DNA from: DASTFY01 sp963829955
Lineage (GTDB): Bacteria > Actinomycetota > Acidimicrobiia > Acidimicrobiales > Ilumatobacteraceae
Direction: 5' to 3'
Assembly (NCBI GenBank): GCA_963829955.1
Contig: CAWHKS010000026.1
Coordinates: 18,436 to 82,435, forward strand
Length of the DNA: 64,000 nucleotides
Within the stretch, counting starts at the first letter, position 1. The number at the start of each line of letters is the position of its first letter. The notes beneath the pieces are model-generated. The model was not told the origin of the DNA. It searched no databases and saw nothing but the letters and a program-made list of their open reading frames with translations. The position numbers and the translations under genes were made by a program. Positions 37,058 through 45,648 of this stretch are shown piece after piece.

Positions 37058-37834
37058 CTACCTCCCGGTGAAGGTCGCCTTCCCGGGGCCCTGTTCCAGG
37101 AAGCTCTTCACGCCGACCTGGCTGTCCTCGGTGCGGAAGACCTCCACGAACAGCTCCCGCTCCAGCGCCAGTCCGCCGGCCAGCTCACGGTCCAGACCGC
37201 CGTCCACGGCCCGCTTGGCCAGCGCTTGGGCGAGGACCGCTCCGTTGGCCAGCTCGGCGGCGAGGGCGAACGCCCGCTCGTGGAGCTGCTCGGGCGCGAC
37301 CACCTCGTCGCACAGCCCGATCCGTAGCGCTTCCTCTGCAGCCACCTGCCGACCGGTCATGACCAGATCCTTGGCTCTGGAGGGCCCGACGAGCCGCGCC
37401 AGCCGTTGCGTGCCGCCGCCGCCCGGGATGATGCCCAGCAGGATCTCCGGCTGCCCGAACACCGCCTTCTCGGAGGCGATGCGGTAGTCGCAGGCCAGGG
37501 CCAGCTCGCACCCGCCGCCCAGGGCGTAGCCGCCGACGGCGGCGATGACCATCCGGGGAATGGCGGCCACGGCATCGAGGGTGGCGTGGATGTCGGCTCC
37601 GATGACCTCGGCCTCGTCCGGGCCTCCGAACTGGGTGATGTCGGCGCCGGCGGCGAAGATCCGCTCGCCGCCGGTGACGACGACCGCGCCGGGCGGATCG
37701 GCCGTCAGCTCGGCGACGGCGGCGGCCAACTCCCCCCGCAACGCCCCCGAGAGCGCGTTGACCTTCGGGTTGTCGAGGGTGACGACGGCGACCCCGTCGT
37801 CGCGCCGTTCGAGGTGCACCAGTTCGTCAGCCAT
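37058..37834 (-). CDS. Enoyl-CoA hydratase/isomerase
   Basis: Crotonase-fold enzyme, 258 aa, intact. Oxyanion-hole motifs are GGERIFAAGADITQFGG and MVIAAVGGYALGGGCELALA; both catalytic Glu positions appear filled (GGGCELA and FGQPEILLGIIPGGGGTQRL). The end EGVKSFLEQ-like VGVKSFLEQGPGKATFTGR is that of fatty-acid enoyl-CoA hydratases such as EchA8. ATG 37834. Convergent with the anti-sigma gene, 12 bp apart. meaB, a mutase chaperone, is just upstream on the same strand, which fits acyl-CoA degradation through propionyl-CoA. Confidence 0.9.
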   Translation of the reverse strand: MADELVHLERRDDGVAVVTLDNPKVNALSGALRGELAAAVAELTADPPGAVVVTGGERIFAAGADITQFGGPDEAEVIGADIHATLDAVAAIPRMVIAAVGGYALGGGCELALACDYRIASEKAVFGQPEILLGIIPGGGGTQRLARLVGPSRAKDLVMTGRQVAAEEALRIGLCDEVVAPEQLHERAFALAAELANGAVLAQALAKRAVDGGLDRELAGGLALERELFVEVFRTEDSQVGVKSFLEQGPGKATFTGR

Positions 37835-37866
37835 GGGGGCGACGCTAGGCCGCGACCGACCGAGGT

Positions 37867-38826
37867 CTACGCATCGACCTCGCGCAGCAGAACGTCGGCG
37901 GCGGCCCACGGATCCAGGTCACGGTCCAGCACCGACTGCTCGAGCTCGTCGTAGGTGACGCCGCGGCACAGCTCGAGGGCCCGCTTCTCCAACCGGTTGG
38001 TCACGATCTGGTGCAGCTCGCGGCGGGTCCGCGACGGCGCGCCGATGCTCCAGCCCACCGCTCTTGTCCATGAAGGCGCGATGGCCGAGCACCGCCTCCC
38101 ACACGTCGGTGATGCCGGTCCCGTCCGTCGCCACCGCGGTCACGATGGGCGGCCGCCACTCGCCCAGCTCCGACAGGTCGAGCATCAGCTCGAGGTCCCG
38201 CTTCGTCTCGGCCACGCCCTGCCGGTCGGCCTTGTTGATGACGAACACATCGGCGATCTCCATGAGGCCGGCCTTGTTGGCCTGCACACCGTCGCCCCAG
38301 CCGGGGTTGACGACCACGACGGCGGTGTCGGCCTGCCCCGCGATCTCGACCTCGACCTGCCCGACGCCGACGGTCTCCACGATGACGAGCGGCTTGCCGA
38401 CGGCGTCGAGCAGCCGGACCGCCTCGGGCACGGCGAGGGCGAGGCCGCCCAGGTGACCCCGGGTGGCCATCGAGCGGATGAACACGCCGGGGTCGGTGGC
38501 GTGGTCCTGCATGCGGACGCGGTCGCCGAGGATGGCGCCGCCGCTGAACGGCGACGTCGGGTCGATGGCCAGCACCGCCACCTGCTCGTCCTGCGCCCGG
38601 AGGTGCGCCCAGGAGCGCGCTGGTCAGGGTCGACTTGCCGGCCCCCGGCGCGCCTGTCAGCCCGACCGTGTAGGCTGCGTCCGGTCAGCGGGTAGGCCAG
38701 GCGGCCGAGCTCCCTCGCTGCGTCGCCGCCCCGCTCGACCATCGACAGGAGCCGGGCCAGCGCTGCCCGATCACCGGCCCGGGCCGCTTCGAGCAGGGGG
38801 CCGGGCTCGCGGGCCCGCCCCGTCAC
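37867..38826 (-). CDS. meaB: Methylmalonyl-CoA mutase-associated GTPase MeaB (frameshifted)
   Basis: G3E-family GTPase that loads and protects the B12 cofactor of methylmalonyl-CoA mutase. About 319 aa from GTG 38826. N-terminal helices (LEAARAGDRAALARLLSMVE) precede the P-loop, which lies in the badly read zone 38620-38690 (a TVGLTGAPGAGKST-like sequence is recoverable across frames). Then VLAIDPTSPFSGGAILGDRV with the DPTSPF hallmark, HATDPGVFIRSMATRGHLGG, the switch VETVGVGQVEVEIAG and VFVINKADRQGVAETKRDLE. A second break lies near 38060, and the C-terminal dimerisation arm (RRELHQIVTNRLEKRALELC) is intact. Its start codon follows the NifU-like stop with no gap. The mutase itself is not in the window. 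Confidence 0.88.
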
Positions 38827-39051
38827 TCAGACCGCCACGACTTCGGTGACGCCGTCGACCCGGTCCTTCATGATCCGCTCGATGCCGGCCTTGAGGGTGT
38901 CGGTCGATGCCGGACAGGTGCCGCAGGCGCCGACCAGCGACACGGTGATGACGCCGGCGTCCTCGTCGACCTCGCGCAGGAAGATGTCGCCGCCGTCGGC
39001 CTGGAGGGCCGGCCGGATCGCCTCGATCGTCTCCTCGACCTGCTGTCGCAC
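38827..39051 (-). CDS. NifU C-terminal-domain Fe-S scaffold protein
   Basis: 74 aa. NifU/Nfu domain: QVEETIEAIRPALQADGGDI, then VITVSLVGACGTCPASTDTL whose CxxC pair binds a cluster between two subunits, and ending IMKDRVDGVTEVVAV. Such proteins deliver Fe-S clusters to apoproteins. GTG 39051. The stop is directly followed by the meaB start (zero spacing), so the two are coupled; a functional link to meaB is not known to me. Confidence 0.88.
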   Translation of the reverse strand: MRQQVEETIEAIRPALQADGGDIFLREVDEDAGVITVSLVGACGTCPASTDTLKAGIERIMKDRVDGVTEVVAV

Positions 39052-39142
39052 CTGTCACACGTCCTGTCCGTGGGCGACTCCCCGGCTGGTCGCCGGGTGG
39101 GCCGCGGGCCAGTCAAGCAGGCCCGTCGATACCCTGTCCATC

Positions 39143-39619
39143 ATGTCGAACCCCCTGAGGTGGCTCGTTGTTCCCGCTGCTGCCGCCCTGCTGGTGGCCG
39201 GTTGCGGGAGCGATTCGGACAGCGGATCCGATACGAGCGCAGCCACCACCGCCGCGGCGACGACCACCGCCACCACCGCGGCGACAAGTGCTCCGCCGAC
39301 GACGACGGCCTCGACCACGGCGGCCAGCACGACCCCGGTGACGGACGCACCGGCCGAGGGCAACACGGTCGAGATCATCATCGATGTGGACGATCCCGCT
39401 CAGGTCGGCAAGACCTGGCCGGTCGGCCTCGGGCAGACCGTCGTCCTGCGGCTGCTGTCCGACACCGATCAGGAGTACCACGTGCACGGCTACGACATCG
39501 AGACGCAGGCCGCGGCGGGAGTCGAGGCCACGATCGAGTTCACGGCCGACCAGGCCGGCGATTTCGAGGTGGAGAGCCACACCACGGACGCCATCCTCGC
39601 CATCCTCCAGGTGACCTGA
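39143..39619 (+). CDS. Cupredoxin-like lipoprotein
   Basis: 158 aa. Signal WLVVPAAAALLVAGCGSDSD with lipobox Cys21, then ~50 residues of Thr/Ala/Ser linker, then a beta-sandwich: NTVEIIIDVDDPAQVGKTWP, VVLRLLSDTDQEYHVHGYDI, TIEFTADQAGDFEVESHTTD and a last strand ILAILQVT. HVHGYD fits a copper-site His, as in secreted cupredoxin_1 proteins, but the usual Cys and Met ligands are missing, so metal binding is doubtful. The next small gene begins 3 nt after its stop, a common pair in relatives. Confidence 0.7.
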   Translation: MSNPLRWLVVPAAAALLVAGCGSDSDSGSDTSAATTAAATTTATTAATSAPPTTTASTTAASTTPVTDAPAEGNTVEIIIDVDDPAQVGKTWPVGLGQTVVLRLLSDTDQEYHVHGYDIETQAAAGVEATIEFTADQAGDFEVESHTTDAILAILQVT

Positions 39620-39622
39620 CCG

Positions 39623-39985
39623 GTGCTCGCCCACCAGGGCGGATGGGACGAGATGCTGATGGTCCTGGTGCCCATCGCCGTCCTGGCCGGCCTGCTGGCC
39701 CTGGCCCGCCGCCGGGCCGACCGCTGCCCCAGACCGACCGACGGCGCGACCGGCCGAGCGAAGCGACGGAGCCCGCCCATGCTCATCAGGGGCCGGGCGA
39801 GAGATCCGGACGACCGGTGCGTCCGGCTCCGCCGGCGCACCGCAACGCGCTTGACGCATTGCGGAGCGAAGCGACTAGGAGCCCGCCATGTGCCGGCGAC
39901 GAAGACTCCGCGACCGGACCCGGTGCGTCCGGCTCCGCCGGCGCACCGCAACGACGCTCGACGCATTGCGGAGCGAAGCGACTAG
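39623..39985 (+). CDS. Short single-helix membrane protein running into the repeat
   Basis: GTG 39623 starts LAHQGGWDEMLMVLVPIAVL, continuing AGLLALARRRADR: a short lumenal lead, one membrane helix and a basic end. The meaningful part seems to finish near 39727. From ~39754 the frame runs through a 106-bp tandem repeat and stays open by composition, so the C-terminal half is probably repeat insertion rather than protein. Three nucleotides separate it from the cupredoxin gene, suggesting one operon. Function unknown. Confidence 0.5.
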   Translation: MLAHQGGWDEMLMVLVPIAVLAGLLALARRRADRCPRPTDGATGRAKRRSPPMLIRGRARDPDDRCVRLRRRTATRLTHCGAKRLGARHVPATKTPRPDPVRPAPPAHRNDARRIAERSD

Positions 39986-40120
39986 GAGCCCGCCATGCGC
40001 CGGCGACGAAGACTCCGCGGCCGGACCCGGTGCGTCCGGCTCCGCCGGCGCACCGCAACGAGGCTTGACGCATCGCGGAGCGAAGCGACTAGGAGCCCGC
40101 CATGGCGGCGACGAAGACTC
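39754..40120. repeat. 106-107 bp tandem repeat, three copies plus a degenerate one
   Basis: Units start at 39817, 39923 and 40030 (periods 106 and 107); the third is cut at ~40120 by the murA stop codon, and a diverged partial copy occupies 39754-39816. Each unit begins with a hairpin GTGCG(T)CCGGC-TCC-GCCGGCGCAC (10 bp, one bulged T), then GCGGAGCGAAGCGAC, then AGGAG, 6 nt, and an ATG (39888, 39994, 40102), then GACGAAGACTCCGC. Copies differ at only a few positions, so amplification is recent or maintained. No direct-repeat/spacer pattern, so not CRISPR. All six frames are nearly open because of composition. Confidence 0.9.
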
Positions 40121-41397
40121 AGTCGCGACGGACGATGTCGGCGCCCAGGATCCGGAGCTTGCCGACCAGATCCTCGTAGCCCCGGTCCACGTGGTGCACC
40201 CCGTCGATGACGGTCTCGCCCTCGGCGGCCAGGGCGGCGACGACCAACGCCGCGCCGGCGCGGATGTCCGACGCCTCGACCGAGGTGCCGGACAGGCGGG
40301 CACGCCGCGCACCACGGCGTGGTGGGCGTCGGTGCGGATGTCGGCGCCCATGCGCACGAGCTCGTCGACGTAGCGGAAGCGCCCGGCGAACAGGTTCTCG
40401 GTGACGATGCCGACGCCGTCGGCCACCGAGAGCATGGCGGTGATCAGCGGCTTGTAGTCGGTCGCCACACCCGGGTACGGCAGCGTGGCGACATCGGTCG
40501 AGCACAGGCGGGCCGGCCCGGCCGGCCCTGGGCCCGCAGCCCGTCGCCGTCGGCGGCCTCGGTCACGGAGAGCCCCATCGTCCGGAGCTTGCGCAGCAGG
40601 ACCTCCATGTGGTCGGCCCGGGCCTCCCGCACGACGATGCTCGCCGCCGGCCACCCCGACCGCGGCGAGGTAGGTGGCCGCCTCCACGCGGTCGGGCACG
40701 ACGCGGTGGGTCGGCCCCGTGGAGCTCGCCGGCGCGGCGCCGTGGACGACGAGGGTCGGCGAGCCCGACACCCTCGATCTGGGCGCCCATGGCGATCAGG
40801 AAGTGGCACAGGTCCACGATCTCGGGCTCGCGGGCCGCGTTGTCGAGCGTCGTCGTGCCCTTGGCCAGGGCCGCCGCCATGATGAGGTTCTCGGTGGCGC
40901 CGACGCTCGGGAACTCGAGGGTGATGTCGGCGCCCGCAGGCCGTCGTCGGCCATCGGGTAGCCGTCGGCCCGAGGTGAACCGGGCGCCGAGCGCCTCGAG
41001 GCCGGCGATGTGGATGTCGATGGGCCGGGGCCCGAAGTCGTCGCCGCCGGGCAGAGCGAGCCGGGCCCGCCCGCAGCGGGCCAGCAGCGGTCCCAGCACC
41101 GCGATGGACGCCCGCATGCGCCGCACCAGCTCGTGGCGGCGTCACCCAGCCGGGTTCGGCCGGGCTGGTCAGCCGGAGCACGTCGGAGTCGTCCGCGGCG
41201 CGCTGCCGAGTGGACGCCGAGCGGCGCCAGCAGCTCCCGCATGATCTCGACGTCGACGATGCCGGGCACGTTCGTCAGCTCGTACTGCCCTCGGCCAGCA
41301 GGGTGGCGGCCATCAGCTTGAGCACGGAGTTCTTGGCTCCGCCGACGGTCACCGTGCCCGCCAGCGGGCCCCCCGGGCACACGGTGATGGAACCCAT
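40119..41397 (-). CDS. murA: UDP-GlcNAc 1-carboxyvinyltransferase (heavily frameshifted)
   Basis: First committed step of peptidoglycan synthesis (PEP + UDP-GlcNAc). ATG 41397 gives GSITVCPGGPLAGTVTVGGA, then KNSVLKLMAATLLAEG with the conserved Lys. Further pieces occur in all three frames: YELTNVPGIVDVEIMRELLA, MRASIAVLGPLLARCGRARL, ALPGGDDFGPRPIDIHIAGL, EFPSVGATENLIMAAALAKG, FAGRFRYVDELVRMGADIRT and a final ILGADIVRRD with stop at 40119. At least seven breaks in 1.28 kb; the total of ~426 codons is the normal MurA size. The loop reads PGGD where E. coli MurA has PGGC115, i.e. Asp at the fosfomycin-alkylated position, as in mycobacteria. Essential gene, so the breaks must be errors. Confidence 0.88.
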
Positions 41398-41406
41398 CCC
41401 GTCAGT

Positions 41407-42919
41407 ATGCTCGGCCCGATGCCCCGGCTGGAGGCACGCTGGTCGGGCGCGGAGGCGGATGCGTCGCTGTTGCAGCCCCGAGCCGACCTGGTGCTGGAGA
41501 CCGAGGTCGCACCGGGCCGCTTCGCCCTGCAGGAGGGTCCGTTCTCGTCCTACGAGCGGACGGTCGCAGACGGCGGACGGCGGCGAGCTCGTCGAGACGA
41601 CCACCTACCGGCTGGTCATCCCGTGGTTCGGCTGGGTCTTCGCGCTGCCCACCGCCGGGGCCTGCTCCGTCCACCGGCCCACCGCCCCACGGCGGGCGCC
41701 AGCCCTGGTGGGCGCCGCCGCAGCGCCTCGACGCCCGCGCCGCCCACGTGCTCGGCCTGCTGGCCGCCGGGCAGGTGATCGCCGGCTTCTTCAACACGCT
41801 GTTCACCCAGACGGTCACCTTCGCGGCCGACGAGTTCGGCGCCAGCAGGGCGCGCAGGGCGTGGCCGGCTCGTCATCCGCCTGGGGATCGTCTTCGGCGT
41901 CGTCCTGCTGGCGCTGGCCGACCGGATCGGCCGCCGGCGGATCCTGGTCGGCTGCGCCATCCGGCACCGATCCGGGCGGCCGCCGGCGCGCTGGCGCCGT
42001 CGTTCGTCTGGCTCACCGTCACCCAGATGCTGGGCCGGCCGCTCTCGCTGGCCCTGGCCATCGTGGTCGCCATCGTGGCCGCCGAGGAGATGCCGGCGGG
42101 GAGCAGCGCCTACGCCATCAGCCTGCTGGCCTGGCCTCCGCCCTCGGCGCGGGGATCTGCGTCTTGGCGCTGCCCCTCGCCGACCTGGGCGAGCGGGGCT
42201 GGCGGCTGGTCTACGTGGTCGCCGCTGCGTGTTCCTGCTGGTGGCCCGCAGCCTGGCCCGCGGCTGCCCGAGAGCCGCCGGTTCGAGCCCCCCCACGCCG
42301 AACCGCCCCGCTGCCCAGGCGGCGCTTCGTCCTGCTCGGCCGCGTCCGCCTTCCTCGCCAACATCCTCGTCGCGCCGACCACGTTCTACAGAACCGGTAC
42401 CTGAAGGACGTGCGCGGGTACTCGGCCACGCTGATCGCCGTGTTCACGCTGGTCACGGCGACGCCGGGCGCCATCGGCATCGTGGTCGGCGGGCGCCTCG
42501 CCGACGTGCGGGGCCGCCGCCTGGTGGGCGCGATCGCGCTGCTCGCCGTGGCGGTGGGCAACGTGATCGTCTTCTCGGCGACCGGGTCTGGCCTGTGGCT
42601 GGCCAAGACCCTCACGACCATCCTCGCCGCCATGGCCGTGCCCGCCCTCGGGGTCTACGCGGCCGAGCTGTTCCCCACCTCACGGCGGGGCGGCGCCAAC
42701 GGTGGGATCTCGGCGCTGTCCATCGTGGGCTCGATCGCCGGGCTGCTGCTGGCCGGGGCCCTGCTCGACCAGGGCGCCACCTACGGGACGGTCATGGCGA
42801 TCCTGGCCCTCGGCCCGCTCGTCTACGCCGCCCTGGTCGTGGTCGCCTACCCGGAGACGGCCCGCCGGTCGCTCGACGACATCAACCCCGAGGACCGCTC
42901 CGCCGTCGCCCGACCTTGA
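41407..42919 (+). CDS. MFS transporter with soluble N-terminal domain (heavily frameshifted)
   Basis: About 504 codons. The first ~110 residues are soluble (LEARWSGAEADASLLQPRAD, GRFALQEGPFSSYERTVADG, ETTTYRLVIPWFGWVFALP), like a beta-sheet START-type leader. MFS helices follow: HVLGLLAAGQVIAGFFNTLF, VFGVVLLALADRIGRRRI with the loop 2-3 motif, LGAGICVLALPLADLGERGW, SATLIAVFTLVTATPGAIGI, VVGGRLADVRGRRLVGAIAL, TILAAMAVPALGVYAAELFP and AGLLLAGALLDQGATYGTVM. The ending AYPETARRSLDDINPED is sugar-porter-like. Several breaks lie between 41560 and 42400; the last 500 bp are clean. Substrate unknown. Its start is only 9 bp from the divergent murA start; ATG 41419 is an alternative. Confidence 0.78.
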
Positions 42920-43510
42920 GCCCGGCCAGCCACGTCGCGCCACCGTCGCCGCGATGTGGGCGTCGGCGCCCTTGAGGTCGTGGCGGCCGCCGTCGATCCA
43001 GTCGTGGGTGACGGGACCGGGGATGGTCGCCGTCGCCGCCTCCAGCTCCTCCGGCGTGCCGAACGGGTCCCGGGTGCCCTGAGACGAAGAGGCAGGGGAC
43101 CTCGAGCTGCAGGCAGGTGGGCGGTCCGCAGCGCTGTCGGGCTTGCCCGGCGGGTGGAGCGGATAGGAGATCAGGACGAGCGCGGCGGCGGGCAGGCCCT
43201 CGGCCACGGCCATCGAGCACATGCGGCCGCCCATCGACCGTCCGCCGAGCGCCACCGCGCCGGGCTCCACGCCGGCCCGATCGCTCAGCGCCGCCGCCTC
43301 CTCCCGCACCGCGCCGATCAGCACCGGCGCCCGGTCGGGCGCCTTGCGACCGGCCTTGCGGTAGGGGAAGTCCATCCGCTCGACCGGCATCGGGGCCACC
43401 GCGGCCTCGATGGCGACGAGGCACGGGTGCTGCGCGCTGGAGCCCGCGCCCGGCGCGAGCAGCAGGGCTCCGACCCGGCCGGCCCGTCGGCGGCGCGATC
43501 GACGGGCCAT
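42882..43510 (-). CDS. Alpha/beta hydrolase, KANL3/Tex30-like
   Basis: Small hydrolase of ~209 aa. RAGRVGALLLAPGAGSSAQH holds the oxyanion strand, GAVALGGRSMGGRMCSMAVA the nucleophile elbow GRSMGG, GTRDPFGTPEELEAATATIP the acid and WIDGGRHDLKGADAHIAATV the His: a complete triad in the order of the KANL3/Tex30 (dienelactone-hydrolase-like) group. A break near 42950 restores TWLAGLKVGRRRSGPRG and a stop at 42882; another near 43100 is possible. The ATG overlaps the stop of the J-domain gene by 1 nt (TGATG). The 3' end overlaps the convergent MFS gene by ~38 bp. Substrate unknown. Confidence 0.75.
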
Positions 43511-44217
43511 CAGCGGAGCAGGATCCGGCGGGCCTCGGCGAGATCCACGATCGCCTTGCTGGCGCTGATCTCGTCACCTCCGTGGTCCGGGTGCACCGCC
43601 ATCAGTCGCGCCCGGTACTGGGTCAGCACCTCGCGCTTCGACGGACCGACGGTGCCGGGCGGGAACTCCAGCACCTCGAGCGCCCAGGCCACCGGATCGA
43701 TGAAGGCCGACAGCGTCGTGCCCCGCCCCACGCTGCCGGCCAGGTGGGCGATGAGCGCAGGGCCGGCCGGGCCGTTCCAGCGCAGCGCCCGGTGCAGCAC
43801 GGCGGCGATGACGTGGCGGGCGTCGGGCGCCAACCGCTCGGCGGCGTAGATCGCCCCCAGGATCTGCTGCAGCGGGGAGCCGTTGTCCTCGAGCTGGAAG
43901 CTGATGGCCTCGCCCTCCCCCGAGAGCCGGTGCGTGCTGCGGGCGAGGCCGTGACGATCGACCTGGTACCGGTGACGCAGGCGGGGTTGCACCACCCGCT
44001 GGCCCCGCTCGACCTCGTTGACCAGCCGGTAGATGTCGGGCACCAGCTCCTCGTCCACCCCCGGCAGGTGGGCAGCGACGACGGCGCCGAGGAGCAGGCC
44101 CCCGAAGCCGGGCGCGGGGTCAACCGGAAGGATGAGGTGCCCGAGCGCCACCCGGCGGGTGGGGGTGATCGGACGGGAGTGCCAGACCTCCAGCTCGGCC
44201 AGCACCGGCGACGTCAC
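43510..44217 (-). CDS. Protein with C-terminal J domain
   Basis: 235 aa, intact. The last ~60 residues look like a J domain: KREVLTQYRARLMAVHPDHG with the essential HPD, then GDEISASKAIVDLAEARRIL. The first ~170 residues form a helical domain (FGGLLLGAVVAAHLPGVDEE, LQQILGAIYAAERLAPDARH, WALEVLEFPPGTVG) that I do not recognise. J domains stimulate Hsp70 (DnaK), so a role as a dedicated DnaK co-chaperone is likely; the client would be bound by the N-terminal part. It lies between an unknown gene and the hydrolase on the same strand. Confidence 0.7.
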   Translation of the reverse strand: MTSPVLAELEVWHSRPITPTRRVALGHLILPVDPAPGFGGLLLGAVVAAHLPGVDEELVPDIYRLVNEVERGQRVVQPRLRHRYQVDRHGLARSTHRLSGEGEAISFQLEDNGSPLQQILGAIYAAERLAPDARHVIAAVLHRALRWNGPAGPALIAHLAGSVGRGTTLSAFIDPVAWALEVLEFPPGTVGPSKREVLTQYRARLMAVHPDHGGDEISASKAIVDLAEARRILLR

Positions 44218-44243
44218 GGCGGGTCACGGTACCGGCCGTGCGC

Positions 44244-45067
44244 TCAGACGAGCGGACGCAGCACCTCGCGAACCTCGATCGCCTCGGCCTTGACCTCGCC
44301 GGCCTCATCGGACTCGAGCGACAGGTCGAGCAGGTCGGACACCTGGTCCAGGATGCGCTCCCAGGCGGAGGGATGGACGCCGAACGGGACCGGGCCGGGC
44401 TCGGTCCGCTCGAACAGCTCGTTGAGCCGGAGGATGGCGTCGCGGTCGTTGGGGTGGCTGGCCAGATCGTCCACGGCGACGAACAACGCCGAGAACGCGC
44501 TCTCGCCGGGGTCGCCTTCGCCCTCGGGCAGACCCCTCGGCGGCGATGGTGTCCTCGACGCCGTCGAGCACTGCGTCCACTCGCTCCTCCGCCGCCCGCG
44601 GCCGTCACCAGCAGCCCGCCCTCCCAGCGGAACGCGACATCGGCCTCGATGAGCTGCGCGGTGAGGAGCGCCCGGGCCGGCGCCGCCCAGTCCGAGAGGT
44701 CGTACTCGATCTCGCTCCCGGGTTCGCGGGGCTCGCCGTCCTCGCCGTCCTCGTCGTCCTCGTCGCCCGGCAGCCCATGGCGATGTTCGATCTCGGACAG
44801 CAGCAGGTCGGCCCGGTCCTCGTGGCGCTCGTGGATGACGAGGTCGGTGCCCAGCCAGGCATGGCCGATGCCGCCATCGGCCAGCGCCTCGACCACCTCG
44901 GCGTGGACCGACGTCGGCCAGCTGCTCAGGTCGTAGACCAGCTGCTCGTCTTCGGGGAGGTCGAGCGGATCGGTGTCGTCGCGGGAATCGTGGGGAGTGC
45001 CGTCGCCCTCGGCGTCCTCCAGGGGCTCGCCGGACTCGTCGTCGCGGCGCCGGGAGTAGGTGGCCAC
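44244..45067 (-). CDS. Unknown acidic protein with two similar halves (frameshifted)
   Basis: About 274 codons; starts GTG 45067. Two stretches look alike: QLVYDLSSWPTSVHAEVVEA with ALADGGIGHAWLGTDLVIHE, and IEYDLSDWAAPARALLTAQL with IEADVAFRWEGGLLVTA, so the protein contains a duplicated ~55-residue module (YDLSxW, helix, then GI/VxxxWxGxxLxV). An acidic linker separates them (DEDDEDGEDGEPREPGSE). Breaks near 44595 and 44530 lead to a C-terminal helical domain, FSALFVAVDDLASHPNDRDA with LRLNELFERTEPGP. No family known to me; the module resembles DUF2007-like signal domains only loosely. Confidence 0.6.
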
Positions 45068-45167
45068 CCGCGCACCCTAACGCCACGCGGACGTATTTCG
45101 TTTGCCCGGTCCGCGCTCTGGACGATAGGAACCACACGTACGCACCGAAGCACGAGAGGAGGTGACG

Positions 45168-45393
45168 ATGGTGAAGACACCCGCAGGAGAACGGCCACGA
45201 CCCGGCCGGCCCGGGTGGCGACGGCACAGCCGACGGCATGTCCGTGGGCGAGCAGACCATCGTCGCCGGCCCCGGCTTCGGGCTCGCCCGGTCTGGTCTG
45301 AACCAGCCGGTCTTTCGCAGCTCGGCGGCCGGTCGTTCTTCCGCTGACGGACCGCTCACGGTTCGTCAATCCCCTGACCACCCAACCGACTGA
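45168..45393 (+). CDS. Small unknown protein, about 75 codons (one frameshift)
   Basis: An exemplary Shine-Dalgarno AGGAGG lies 5 nt before ATG 45168. The best protein-like reading enters the next frame within the first few codons and gives HDPAGPGGDGTADGMSVGEQ, TIVAGPGFGLARSGLNQPVF and a polar tail RQSPDHPTD, stopping at 45393. Third positions there are G or C in most codons. Its stop TGA is part of the AGGAG that serves the next small gene. Alternatively the ATG frame itself is used (59 codons, Arg-rich, to 45347). Function unknown. Confidence 0.4.
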
Positions 45394-45402
45394 GGAGTCA
45401 TC

Positions 45403-45537
45403 ATGTTCAACCACCCGGATGTCCTGCACCAGCTGGTCGCCGATCGACACCGCGAGGCCGCACATGCGGTCGCGCAGGGTCGGTTCGCCCGCCAGCGGCG
45501 CCAGGTCCAGCGGGCTGGCCGGCGTCACGCCCGGTGA
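45403..45537 (+). CDS. Small basic protein, 44 aa
   Basis: ATG 45403 with AGGAG 6 nt upstream. The peptide MFNHPDVLHQLVADRHREAA continues HAVAQGRFARQRRQVQRAGR and ends RHAR: an amphipathic N-terminal helix and an Arg/Gln/His-rich tail, pI very high. It resembles the many tiny actinobacterial proteins with 'LxxxRHREAxxxARQxRxxR' composition, but I know no function. The previous small gene ends inside its ribosome-binding site, so the pair is probably co-translated. glpX follows 111 nt later. Confidence 0.6.
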   Translation: MFNHPDVLHQLVADRHREAAHAVAQGRFARQRRQVQRAGRRHAR

Positions 45538-45648
45538 GCCAACAACGGGCCGGGCCCTGAGGCCGCGGTCCCAACCACCGACAACACAACCCCCTGCCAC
45601 CGTGGTGCCCGGCGCCTCCCGATCCGCCGGGCACTACGGTGCGCTCTC

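Noticed and set aside
39754..40120. CRISPR array
   Set aside because: Whole 106-bp units are repeated with no unique spacers, only three copies, and no cas gene nearby.
40119..42400. murA and MFS as pseudogenes
   Set aside because: murA is essential, its motifs are all conserved and total length is right; decay would also have changed key residues.
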